Shown here: one piece after another, positions 1 through 10,979 of the stretch | How the letters are laid out: each line of letters begins with the position of its first letter | Numbering within the stretch: position 1 is the stretch's first letter | Assembly (NCBI GenBank): GCA_015680905.1 | Contig: CM027377.1 | Span: 36,356,501 to 36,420,500 of the forward strand | Direction: 5' to 3' | Source: Coptis chinensis | Lineage: Eukaryota > Streptophyta > Magnoliopsida > Ranunculales > Ranunculaceae | DNA length: 64,000 nucleotides | The notes under the pieces: model-generated | Told to the model about the DNA's origin: nothing | The model's database searches: none | The model's input: only the letters and a program-made list of their open reading frames with translations | Program-made: the position numbers and the translations under genes

Positions 1-513
1 CAATAGTAGGGGAAAAGGACTCAAACATCAAAAGAAGAAGCTCCACAGTTTTTTTTTAAGAAAGGCGATAGTTTTCTTCTTAAGTTTGGTCAATTCAATC
101 GAAATTCGTATGGTGTTGAGCTTTTTTCATATGGGCGCTGCACATTATGTGGAATTGGGTGTCATCTGAGATCTTCAATGGGCTTCTACTTGTAGTGGAA
201 TCTATATAATATTCTTTTTTATCAAGTGAAGGCATTTTCTTTTAGAGAGAATTGTTGTTAGTTATGCATTTCTTTCTCCTTAGTATCACCATAAGTTGGA
301 GCACATTTCTTTCTCCTTTGTTTCAATGCTTTTATGATTGAATTATGGTCACCGTAATGTGACAAGCACATTATCATCTTGTCCGCTTGATCATTTTAGT
401 TGAGGGTTTGTCAATTAATGATCCGTCTTTCAATTTTGTAGATCGTGGAATCGCCTTTGAAGGTCGGTTCTAACGCTCGTGTTGAATCATTATATGGTAT
501 ATGTTTGTAAGAT

Positions 514-2555
514 ATGGTGATACTGAAAAGGCTAGATTATGGATATAATGGCTTTCAGGGTGCCTACAATACCCAAAGCTTCTAGATCATTTCGGGTAAA
601 TACTCCTACCATTTTGTATGTCTTCCTAATTTTACCAAATATGAAAATGGTTCAACTTCTAATTTGTATTTTACGATTTCAGAGAAAACGTTCTTATAAA
701 AAGAAAGTTGAAGACAATAGTATGTGTGCATTTGAGTTGCTTGCTATCAGTAGCTGGAAACTTATTGCAAAGAGAGAGAAAGTACTCCTATTTCTAGTAA
801 TGTATCCCCCGAAAAGTTATTGCAAGAGAGGGAAAGTACTCCCCGCTTCAAGTAATGTATCTTCCGGTAGAGTTCAACCCACAATTGTCAAAGATACCAT
901 TAAGAAGGAATTGCTAGATGAAGAGAAACCACTAAAACTAGAACCCCGCGGATCAAGGAAGCTCTCGATGAGAGTGTTTTTGCTTCCGAATTTGGCTTGC
1001 AAGGTAGCAATAAGGATCGCGTTCCAGATAATGGTATTTGCTTCAAGATTCAAAGTGTTTGTGAAAAGCGAAAAGAAATCGGGAAGGTTACCAAAGAAAA
1101 CAAAGAGATGTTCCAAGGGATGTCTTTGAATCCTACAAACGGGAAGTTGGAGCCGAGGGCAAAAGATTGGTACCTTACCAAATGGTAATGTGCCCGACAC
1201 GCAGTTCTGAAAGTACCCAATGGATTTAGATACTAAACCCCGTGACTTGTAAGTTCCGATAGTAGTGTGAAGGTGCCTTTGTGCACCGACCCCATTCTTC
1301 ATGGTCCTTTTCCTAGGTACCATGATGATGTAAAATTAGTTAGTAAAGATGATGACGAAAACTCTTCGGGTGCACCCAACCTAGCACCGTGACTTTGAAG
1401 ACTTTTAGGGCACCACCACGTATTGGTGACCGCAGGATAATTTAAAGCCGTTGGCATCCGTGAATCGGAAAGTTGCCCTGAAATTGAAAGATGGGGATCT
1501 TTTTAATAGTGGTAAGCTTCTTTTCGGGTTTATTTATATCGTATCCCGCCCGTTGAGTTGGTATTTTGTTAAATCTTAATTCAATGATCACATTTTATTG
1601 GGGGTTCTCTTATTTTATAGATGGGGACATGAAGCCCGTTTTTCCAGTAAGGAAAACTTGTTACACGCTACAAAGGTCTCAAAGGAGCTATCCTTTTAAG
1701 AAAAGGAGGCTATATGAGCAAAGCTCGGTGTCCACATCCTACGAGGGATCAAGAGTGAAGGAAATTCTAGTTCGCTCAAGAAGGTCAAGGATAATGAACT
1801 CTATTTTGGAGGAACAAGCAAATGGAGGTCTATATTTGACCATGTTATCAGCTTTGTTTAATCAAGTTTACGCCTTTGTGCAATGTTTTCATCAAGATCA
1901 TTGTTTGTTTTGCAGCAAGTGGGGCTTCATGTTCGGTGGCTGCTCAAGACTCGGCCCTCCCAAATTCAAAGATTCTCATGGTAATAGAAATTGATTATGT
2001 GTCCTTGAATGATATTGGCTTCCGACATTTAAGGAGTTCTTACATGCACTTATCTTCCTTATCTCGGTGAAGCTCAAGATCAAGTCCTTCAAGATACCGT
2101 AACTCTTTATCGAGATTCCGGAAAGTGCAACCGTTGGTTCATCAAGGTAATAATGAAGCTTCCTATTTTAGTATTGTGGTTTCGACATTCTCAGAGCGGT
2201 CTTTGTCCCAAATAACTAGCGCTTTCTTGTCCAACTTGGTTGATTTTTTTTATTTAAAAACAAGATCCATCTCGCTGTTTTAATTGTGTCTTTGTTGGCA
2301 TGTTAATTTGTTTATAGAGGACAAGAATGGAAGCGTAACTGCTTTTACTTGGGGAGGTCTCGTGTTGATGTACTTCTGCAGGGAAAGAAGATTAGGGACA
2401 ACAACAAGACATTACCGCAAACTGGAATCTCTCATAGCAATAATTTGGATGGATTGGGCTTCTCACTCGAGCCAAATGTTGTAAATTCTCCACCACCTCT
2501 CTCGCCCTCAAGACCCTCCCTTTTCGCTCCATTGTGAGGCACAACCACTAACTAG
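514..2555 (+). pseudogene. Telomere-repeat-binding protein (TRP/TRFL) 5' fragment, copy A
   Basis: Intact family members are nuclear proteins that bind double-stranded telomeric repeats through a C-terminal Myb/telobox domain. Seen here: start at 514 with the MVxxKRLDYG..G opening, an intron from 596 to an acceptor near 680, then KKKVEDNSMCAFELLA, an acidic linker ending DVKLVSKDDDENSSG, RIGDRR, the basic block RSQRSYPFKKRRL, a ubiquitin-like region (KLKIKSFKI..LFIEIPESATVGS), QGKKIRDNNKTLPQTGIS, and a LGFSLEPN tail. The fragment stops at a donor at 2,556; the Myb domain exons are absent, so it could not bind telomeric DNA. Several frameshifts break the frame, some probably caller errors because copy B is intact at the same points. 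Family identification rests on recognition of the motif order. Confidence 0.82.
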
Positions 2556-3125
2556 GTAAGTGATCCGCTCAAAAAATTTCAAATGATGACACTGTTCTTG
2601 TTAAGTACCGTAGACCTTTTGATGTGTCAATCTAATGCTTTCTTGAGCCGTAACAATAGTTACTACGAAGTTCCTTTAGTATCGATTCGCTTTTGTTACT
2701 ACTTGGCATTATTTATTGATAGGGACGAAAACAGTTTGATGGGTTAGTCATTAGTAGGTTATATGCTTGTATAGGAGGTGAAATAGTATTACAAACATTA
2801 ATGCTTTGAAAATGCAGAAACCGGCCCGTGTTTTTAGGATTCGGTTTTCTTCAAAGAGGGTTGCAAAAGTTCGCTCCAAATGAAAGGATTATATAATTTA
2901 TTTACCAATCAACTTTTCAAACCGCCGGTTTATTGTAGCACTACTTTTATTAGAGATCGGCCCCAAGATCTTGGGGCCACTCCACCCCTTGCCTATTGGT
3001 TTTGACTTTTGAGTTGGAGGCTCCAAAGTTAATCCATTCTCCTCCTTTCTTCCTTCATAAATACTTGTTTTGTGCTTATTGGTAGATAATGATAAACTAA
3101 GAGCAAACCTCTTTAATTTCATCAG

Positions 3126-4394
3126 AGGCAGATGGCCTACTTCTTCACATCGCTTGTGGGACACTAAATTATGTTGCTCAAGAGGTATTTTTCTGGTTCT
3201 ATCTTTGTTTAATCATGAATTGGTTTTCACTATTGCATCTTATGACAGTTTGTATTTTTTCCGGTGTTTTTCTTATATTAGGTTCTTAATGATTAAGGTT
3301 ATGATGGAACAACAAATGGATATATGGTCCCGTGGAGTGATTCTTTTTTGTTCTTATGGCTCGCTATTTGCCTTTTGACGAGTCAAATCTAATATCTCGC
3401 ATTACAGAAAGGTGACTACTTAAATATGATTTCCTTCCTAATTCAATATTAATATTTGATCGTCAGAGAGAAGTGTTGCATGATCTAGTTCACTTTAAAA
3501 CTACAGATCAACAAGGCTGATTTTACGTGTCCTTCATGGTTTTCGGCCCAAACAAGAAAGAACCTAATTGCGCATCCTTGACCCCAATCCTCTTATCAGT
3601 AAGTTGTCTCCACTCTCGAAAGCTTCTTCCACGCTTAGTGGTTTTATAGTTAAACTCGACCCCAAGCCCAATCTTTGAGCTCGTTTTGTAATGAAATCAA
3701 GATCGTAGATTTGATGTGTTTGGCTTTTCTTTCTATAATGTTACACCTTTTATGTTCCCCGTGAGAATTACAATCCCCGACATACTAGAAAATGAATGGT
3801 TTAAGAAAGGGTATAGACCACCGGACTTTGAACAAGGAGAAGACGTAAGCCTCGATGATGTTGTTCTGTATTTAACGACTCAAAGGTATGATCACTAATT
3901 TCTGATGAATTGAGCCCTTTATGCTTTGTTTTTTTTTTTTTCGCTCGGTGGTGTTATTATAACCGTAAGAGTATGATTATGTTCACCACCCATCGGGTCA
4001 AAACAACCAAAGAAGATGATCGTTTCCCCTTTTAATTTATCTCCTAAAAATTTCATTTTTCGGATCGACTAATGAATGCTCCTTTGTAATCGTTTGTTTA
4101 CACCTTCCAACTATAGGGTCTCGGCCGAGAAACACGCTTTTACTTTCAGCCTACAAATGAAATAATGTCTAAAATAGAGGAAGTCGCCAAACCTCTTGGT
4201 TTTAATGTGCACAAGAATAATTACAAGGTAAAACGCTGCATCTTAATATGGTATATTGATAAGGACGCCCACAAGTTATATGATTAAGCATTTTTAGCAA
4301 AATTATTTGATTAACTTGGCAATATGCCAACCATATTGCAGATGAAGTTGAAAGGTGACAAGACCGGAAGAAAGGGCCATCTTTCGCCGCCAGA
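3126..4394 (+). pseudogene. CBL-interacting protein kinase (CIPK) C-terminal fragment, copy A
   Basis: CIPKs are SNF1-related Ser/Thr kinases activated by calcineurin-B-like calcium sensors. Exons seen: the activation-loop end (DGLL..H.ACGTLNYVAQE, 3,126-3,180), the next kinase segment (DIWSRGVILF, then ARYLPFDESNLIS, about 3,283-3,410), RITIPDILENEWFKKGYRPP..FEQGEDVSLDDVV (about 3,755-3,885), a PPI-region exon (NEIMSKIEE..KPLGFNVHKNNYK, 4,119-4,227) and MKLKGDKTGRKGHLS (4,342-4,394), each with GT/AG borders. The ATP-binding lobe and catalytic loop are missing, and no NAF motif exon is seen. The next exon spliced in would be NOMO. Copy A lacks bases that copy B retains (for example in the DDVVAVF codons). 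Confidence 0.88.
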
Positions 4395-4482
4395 GGTACA
4401 AAATGATTCCTTGAGCAATATGAACTCGTTCTTATCGTGGGCTGTTGCTATAACATGGTATTTACTACCTTTTCTTTTCTAG

Positions 4483-5348
4483 GTTTCAGTTACAATTGAT
4501 GGTTGTCAAGAAAAGATTCTGCCCTTTTCTGGTCGATCGGGATTGTATATCGAGGGTTCAGTTTCTCCACCGATTTCTGGTGTTGATATAAGAGTTGTAA
4601 CTGCAGATAATAGTGGCGACGCTCCTCTGCAGAAAGGTGAATTAGTGCCGAAACGACATAACCGAACCGGATGGTTTCTTTATTGGTGGGCCTCTATATG
4701 ATGATGCTGATTACGAGATTGAGGCTTCAAAGGTTTGAAATCTAAATGATTTGATTTTCTTGATAATATATTACTGGGCTGCTTGCAAATCTTTTTCCAA
4801 ACCTTGCGAACCTTTTGTATTGCATTGACAACCCATATGTTTGGATACCTCATATTTAAATTGGACACGCAAAGATCTAAAAGCCGAGTCCTAGTAGTGT
4901 TGATGTAGTATGGGGACTTGGAAGTATGCATCCGTTCATCTCTTGCCTTGATTTTATCTATGATGTTGACAGTTGACATGCTATTTTTAGGATAGCAAGA
5001 TTTGTACACTTGTAGGTGACTAGGTGCGGTGTCAGTAAATTAGCTAGTTTCAGTTTTTGCCTTTCACTTTCCATTTTATATTGTTTAAAGTGATAATCTT
5101 GATGCATTTTGTCTTTCAATGAGGTGATGTTAAATAGTTATTGTGGTGGGCCTCTAGATAAAGAACGTTGTTCTAATTTTGTGCTTAATTGTTTGCATTT
5201 CGGTTATCATTTAAAATCAATTGGATCAAGTTCCTTTTCTTGTCAGAAGCTTAGTCAAATTGCCATATGTATATACCCTAGAGAAGAATCTTCAGAGTTA
5301 TTTCCTTCTATTCTACTGTCACTAAGTGGTGAAGATGGCTATAGATGA
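4483..5348 (+). pseudogene. NOMO-like (carbohydrate-binding-fold) fragment, two exons, copy A
   Basis: Exon 1 (4,483-4,732) reads VSVTIDGCQEKILPFSGR, GLYIEGSVSPPISGVDIRVV, then GPLYDDADYEIEASK. Exon 2 (about 5,199-5,348) reads GYHLKSIG..SFSCQKLSQIAI and ends LLSLSGEDGYR. This matches my memory of the plant nodal-modulator (NOMO/pM5) family, ER-membrane proteins built of Ig-like carbohydrate-binding-fold repeats; only a small internal part is present. The exon-2 acceptor is an intact TTTGCAG in copy B (15,687) but TTTGCATTTC in copy A. The fragment follows the CIPK exons directly in the same orientation, which points to joint capture. Confidence 0.75.
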
Positions 5349-5799
5349 GAACTTGTGCTTTGGGTTCTCTATCTTTTGGTGCCCTCTTTCTTATATCTGT
5401 ATTCTTGGGGTCCAAAGATTTTCTATTGTTAAGATTGTGTTGTGTTAGACCTTGGTCATACATGGGCCCCTGATACACGCTGGTACCTATAGCATCAGTA
5501 AAGAATCACCACTCTTGAAGCTTTTCAGATCTCTGTAGAATTCGGAAGAAGCGTCGATGGCGAAGGAGAGGGTCCAGTAATCAATTTGCTTCTCCATAGT
5601 CTCCTGACTTAGTACATTCATGTCCACCACTCTGGAAGGCTTTGGGAGCTCCTTTCTCTGCCCAGCCTCGGTGAAAATTTTGTACTCATCATATCATTGT
5701 ATATAAGTATGAGAAGTCAGTCACATAGTTCTGCTTCTACTCATCTGACATTATTTGACCAAATTTGTATTGGATATTATTTGACCCAGGATTTTTTTT

Positions 5800-6181
5800 T
5801 TTATTTAGTGGCTACAGTTTACTAACGGATATATCCGTTACAAATAATAGTTAGTAAACAAGTGACCACATCCATTACTAACGGTTATATCCGTGAGAAA
5901 CAAATTATTTTCCCGCTAGAAACTGAAGCGCGCCAAACTTGACTAACACTTATATCCGTTACAAATGACAAATTTAATCGGGTCACGAGTTGTTGGCTAT
6001 CCGTTACAAATAATTTTAGTAACGGATATAACCGTTACTAATATTATTAATTAGTAACGGTTATATCCGTTACTAAAGTTGGCCTAAGTGAGAGTGACGC
6101 CCCAGAACTAACGGATATAACCGTTAGTAAAAATATTAGTAACGGATATAACCGTTAGTAAATGTCTTTTCTGGTGTAGTG
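5800..6181 (+). mobile_element. CACTA transposon 3' terminus with palindromic subterminal repeats, copy A
   Basis: The block is packed with the 16-bp palindrome AACGGATATATCCGTT and its ATAACCGTT variants in both orientations, the usual look of CACTA subterminal transposase-binding arrays. It ends at 6,181 in CTGGTGTAGTG, the complement of a CACTACACCAG terminus. LINE sequence begins immediately after. No matching CACTACACCAG start is present to the left within the window, as expected if the 5' end lies before position 1. Confidence 0.72.
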
Positions 6182-6850
6182 AGGGCCCTGGCTTTAGCTT
6201 CTGAATTAGAGCAGTTGTGACTTCTGCTCCATAACATTCTGCCTGTATAGCTGTTTGACAATTGAATTTCATGTATGTTGCCCCCAGTAATTTACCATCT
6301 GGACTTCTGCATATTGTGGCCGACGCCCCCTTATTCTCACATCTGTTAAAAGCACCATCAAAAGAGATGAGATTCCTGTTGCTGTATAACTCCCTATGGC
6401 GCACACTAAAATCTAAAGTATTGTTTATGACATGACGAAGATCCTGACCATTAGGGGATGGATTGTTCTCTCGCAAAGATAGGCTTCGTGATTGATTCTT
6501 ATTTGTTTGATTCACAATTGTGTAGAGCCCCGAAACCGCTCCTCTTTCTTTCAAACTTGAGTTTGCTTCTTGCTTTCAGATTTCATGCATCATACATAAA
6601 CCATAGATCTTTGGAAGCCGTAGATCCTTGTCTCTCTCCGAGCCTAATGAAATCATCAAGCCAACATCTGATATCCTTTTCTTCTTTTGCATCTGCCCTC
6701 AAACTTATGTTTGATCCATACCATAGTGTTCTACTCCACTCACAACCAAAGAAAAGGTGATAATCAGTTTCAACGTGCCTTTCACAGAAAACACAAGTTC
6801 ATTTTAAGTTCTAAGAAAGGTAAGTATGGGTTTAGCGGAAAAAAAAAGAA
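6182..6850 (-). pseudogene. LINE (non-LTR retrotransposon) zf-RVT plus RNase H remnant, copy A
   Basis: On the minus strand a cysteine-containing reverse-transcriptase-associated segment (FGCEWSRTLWYGS, about 6,690-6,770) precedes an RNase H-like domain (ISFDGAFNRCENKGASATIC, SPDGKLLGATYMK, QAECYGAEVTTAL; 6,190-6,560). The FDGAFN motif carries the first catalytic aspartate and the QAE motif the glutamate. This architecture is typical of plant L1-type LINE C-termini. The frame runs into the CACTA terminus at 6,181, so the RNase H domain is cut before its end. Frameshifts separate the two pieces. Confidence 0.72.
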
Positions 6851-7508
6851 TCTGAATTGTTCCATGTTTCCATCACATGCTATTCACTATACTGGTATAC
6901 AATTACATTGATTGCCATAATTGCCCCAATGCGGGAGTCGATGTGCCGGAGATGGAACAGACGTAGATGCTTATAACGTCCAGTCAGATTGAGACTATAG
7001 GATATAGCAACAAGTCTGTGTTAAAACAAAAACAAGATTTATTTTTTGCTCATGGTTTGACCCTGTTTTGAGGTTTAGTGAGAGACTAGAGACTCTTTTC
7101 TTAATTCTTAGCAAGTGTTAGCATACCGAAATTAGTGGACAAACTAGCTGGTCTCTGAAATTATATTGTAAGTCCGTTAACTGAACAAGATGTCTAAACT
7201 CTAACAGTATTTCTGTCTAAAGGCTCTTGAGTTATAAGTGCAGTGTAACCCTAAATGAGCTAACACCTTATTAGATTTGTCCTGAGTTATAAAACTCTTC
7301 TTTTTTTGGTAATCTGACTTATAACTGTTACTTCAAATCTTCAATGGTAATCCATGGAGGCTGGAGCACAGTGAGCCTATAACGGTTGCTTTAGTCCATG
7401 TCCACGTGAGTGTCTTGTGGGCTTGCGCGTTCTCGTGGAAGTTTATTATTTTTCTTTGTGAAGTTGAAATAATAGCCTGTTTCTAATTTTGTGTAGTTGT
7501 GTCAACGG

Positions 7509-7975
7509 CACTTTTCTAAAAATCGGTCTAGGCGGTCTCTAGGTGTTAGGCGGTGTTCAACCGACTCGCTTAGGCCCTAATCATTTAAAAAATCGGTGGA
7601 CCGCTACCTAGTCGGTTTTTTTTTTTTTTTTTTAATGATTAAATGTAGAAAAATAAAGACCCGTGTAGGCTTAAGATTTGAATGAATTTAAAAGACTTAA
7701 GTCTAATGTAAATTATATGCCACTATAACAAAGAGTATGTTTTATATGAAGTCAATATTCCTCAACTATTACGCATTTTTGTAATAAATATCTTTGTTTG
7801 TGTTTATTTTTTGAGTTATGGTAAATGATTTTATTCATTTTTTGTAGTATATGTGTGTATTACTATATATATTAGGAAAAAAAACCGCCTAGCGCCTAGC
7901 CCGTCTAGGCACTGTCTAAAAGGCCTAGGCGCTCTCCCACCACCCGACTACCACCTAGCGTTTTTTAGAACACTG
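7509..7975. mobile_element. hAT-type MITE, copy A
   Basis: Flanks are GTCAACGG (7,501-7,508) and GTCAACTG (7,976-7,983), an 8-bp target duplication with one mismatch. The right end read inward is CAGTGTTCTAAAAAACGCTA and the left end CACTTTTCTAAAAATCGGTC. Both ends hold CTAGGCGG/CCGCCTAG-type repeats and the centre is AT-rich with a poly-T run. No coding capacity. Confidence 0.75.
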
Positions 7976-8263
7976 GTCAACTGATAGGGATACAACTTGC
8001 GAAGAACACTGAAATTAGTACATAATATACACAGAATCACACCCATTCGAAGAACACAGTTCGACAAAAAAGTAAATATCTGGAGTTTAATTAAGAAATG
8101 TGCCACGTGGCTAAAATATAATTTTACAGAACTATATATTTTGAATAATATTTTGATTTCGAAGGTTGGGGTTCAATTGAGAAAAGTGTAGTCGTCGATT
8201 GTAAGAGCTCATTGAATGATTGGAATGCCATACACAATTTTGTACTTCTTCGAAATTGTAGAC

Positions 8264-9540
8264 CTGAGGAGTTTATAGCGTCTTGATCGTGAAGGTAACA
8301 CAAATACTGAAGGAAAATCATGTGAGTTACTACTATATACAGTTGGAACAAGGAATGGAACAAGGGCTATGCTTTCCAAGTTTAAAGAAATTACAGGTCG
8401 GAGAATGAGCAGAACTGTTTAAGAAAGAAAACCATAATGAGGCAGCCTCACCTAGAATGATCCGTACAGTGACCAAGGCTCCTTAGCTAAGAAACTGGTG
8501 CAGCTCTCAACACAACCTCTGCAGGTATTAAAAAAGGGCAGCTTGGCAAGTTTGGCAGCCTGACGCAAGTAGTCTAAACATAAAATGGAGTAGAAGTAAA
8601 TAGTATCTAATCAATGACAAGTACTGTTATAAACATTCTGTTAGAGCTCAGCTGCTGCAGTTAACTGGCTACTCTATTGCGATAAACAAAATCATCAAGA
8701 GAGTCTACTCACTACATTTTCTTATGAAATAGAGGTGAAGTGATCTATATTATACAAGTAAGTGTGCTTACTACACTTTTGAATTCCCACGAATCAGAGT
8801 ATCATGCGAAAACAAATTTCAATGCAGAGTTTTTTTCATGGTTTCAACTTTTTCAAAAAAAAAAAACAGTTGCGAAGGTGTATTTTTGCTAGATTTAGTA
8901 AAACTTTTCGGGCAGCAAGCTGGGGCAAGAATACTAATCAACTGTGTTTTTTACAAAACTTTTCCAGTTCAACAGACAACAATTACTGTATAATTAACTG
9001 TTAAGGAGTTCTTACATAGCTAACTTAGTTTAAATAAATATAATATTCGGCTAAAAATATATTATACATACCAAATGAGCCTACTAAGAAAAGGACGTGC
9101 TAATGAGACCACATAACGGCCATTTTAACTCGCATACTGCCAACGACAATCACTTGTCTCAGTGTAAGATAGAATAATAATCTTCACTTGGTAATTAAAT
9201 ATAGTAAAAAGGACTGGGATACCAGATGACTCACCATTTAAAATAAGATTAATAGCTGTTATATAAAGCCATAGTCAAATATTCATAAAACAGGCATATA
9301 TATATATATCCTTATATATATATTATAGCTGAACCCTCTTGGCTCTATTTTTAGAGCCTTTAGAGAGTGTCACGTCATACAACTAATTACTAAAATTTAG
9401 AGTGAAAAACCGGAAGTTTCGAAAACTTTTGACAAAAAATAGGAGAACAAAAGATAAAAAAGCCCAAGATCAGTGATCGGTGCTTAACTTTTGACGAAAA
9501 AATAGGAGAGCAAAAGATAAAAAAGCGATCTTTGTTTCGT
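8264..9540. other. Unique spacer between the duplicated blocks
   Basis: No convincing coding region on either strand. It contains an (AT)n run near 9,298-9,330 and two imperfect direct copies of a roughly 62-bp unit (from about 9,424 and 9,486: ACTTTTGAC, AATAGGAGA, CAAAAGATAAAAAAGC). It is present once, between copy A and the CACTA-like start of copy B. Confidence 0.6.
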
Positions 9541-9764
9541 AACAGACCATTTTTTTCATTTCTAACGGATATAACTGTTACCAATTTACTTACGGATATA
9601 TCCGTTACTCCTTAAGTTTTTTGTTAGTATATATCCCAATTTATTTTTTTGACCCAACTTTTAATATATTTTAATTACCGATAAAAAAAGAAAAAAATCG
9701 AGAAAAAAAGAAAATAAAACAAAAGCCTAAAAGCCAAAAATCAAAAGAAAGTATAAGTCTAACT

Positions 9765-10078
9765 ATCTCGCCTCTTCACTCTCCCTTCCCATTACCCATT
9801 TCAACTCCACCAAACTCAGAAACAATCTCCATTACCCATTTCAACTCCACAGCAGTTCAACAACTACTCTGGGTTTTCAGGTATAATTTTTTTTTTTTTT
9901 TTTACTTTACTTATATGAACATTGGGTGGTGAATATTGGGCTTGTTCTTTTTGGTATTTGGAAGATTAACATACTGATTCGGTCGAGATATGTCCTGTGA
10001 TTTCACTAACCTGATTCAATCGTTGTTGGATTCGATTTCGATCTTTCCGGTGGAGACTTGTTCTCTGGTGTTACTGAG
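9765..10078 (+). other. Likely 5'-UTR exons of the captured TRP-like gene (copy B)
   Basis: A C-rich, CT-rich stretch with repeated TTACCCATTTCAACTCCAC ends at a GT donor at 9,881 (TTTTCAG/GTATAA). A second exon-like block, about 9,985-10,078, ends TTACTGAG/GTGAG. The TRP start codon follows at 10,980 after another intron. This is inferred from splice-site grammar and position; copy A's equivalent lies outside the window. Confidence 0.4.
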
Positions 10079-10979
10079 GTGAGTTTTATTTTATTGCTTT
10101 TTAATAAAGATTTCATTTTTATTGTTTTTATTTGATTTTTATTGTAATTAGTTATTATTTAGCTTTGATTCTTGAATACAATCGATTAATTGCCTCCCAG
10201 ATTGTTACAATAGTGAAAAATAATTAAGAAACACACAAGCTATTGAATTTTATCCGCAATGCCCAATATATTTTTATTTTTCGATTTGTTATTGGTGCAT
10301 TTTGGATTGAAGGAAACAATAATGTTAACACGAGACATTCAACTTTTTTTTGTTTATCTCACCATCCGTTGGCTAAAAATTATTTTTGTAGATTGTTGTT
10401 TTGGGTGCATTTTTCAAAGCTTGATTATATTTCTTTTTCTAATGATAATAATAGTAACAATAGTAGGGGAAAAGGACTCAAACATCAAAAAAGAAGAAGC
10501 TCCACAGTTTTTTTTTTTAAGAAAGGCGATAGTTTTCTTCTTAAGTTTGGTCAATTCAATCAAATTGTGATGGTGTTGAGCTTTTTTCATATGGGCGCTG
10601 CACATTATGTGGAATTGGGTGTCATCTGAGATCTTCAATGGGCTTCTACTTGTAGTGGAATCTATATAATATTCTTTTTTATCAAGTGAAGGCATTTTCT
10701 TTTAGAGAGAATTGTTGTTAGTTATGCATTTCTTTCTCCTTAGTATCACCATAAGTTGGAGCACATTTCTTTCTCCTTTGTTTCAATGCTTTTTATGATT
10801 GGAATTATGGTCAGCTGTAATGTGACAAGCACATTATCATCTTGTCTGTTTGATCATTTTAGTTGAGGGTTCTTTGAATTAATGATCCGCCTTCTTTCAA
10901 TTTTGTAGACCGTGAATGCGTCTTTGAAGGCTGGTTCTACGTTCGTGTTGAATCATTATATGGTATATGTTTGTAAGAT

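Larger units (their letters stand above)
1..8263. repeat. Tandem segmental duplication, copy A (left end outside window)
   Basis: This block matches 10,457-18,745 in the same orientation, base for base over long stretches, with an offset of about 10,456 at the left and 10,482 at the right. The match stops at about 8,263, where copy A continues into unique sequence and copy B into different sequence. Contents in order: TRP-like, CIPK and NOMO gene pieces, a CACTA 3' end, LINE RNase H sequence and an hAT MITE. Copy A starts inside the intron before the TRP start codon, so its 5' part lies left of the window. Differences are concentrated at CAG/CTG positions and homopolymers. Confidence 0.95.

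Noticed and set aside
874..1323. 149-codon minus-strand ORF overlapping the TRP-like fragment
   Set aside because: It is the antisense shadow of TRP coding sequence whose plus-strand motifs are recognisable; no family match on the minus strand.
7997..8363. Short ORFs at the end of copy A
   Set aside because: Not preserved in copy B and without recognisable motifs; treated as non-coding.
9290..9340. (AT)n run as an origin or regulatory site
   Set aside because: Simple low-complexity repeat common in plant intergenic DNA.
10243..10695. Several overlapping ORFs of 93-128 codons
   Set aside because: AT-rich, F/I/L/N-biased translations located in the intron between the TRP leader exons and its start codon; no motif.
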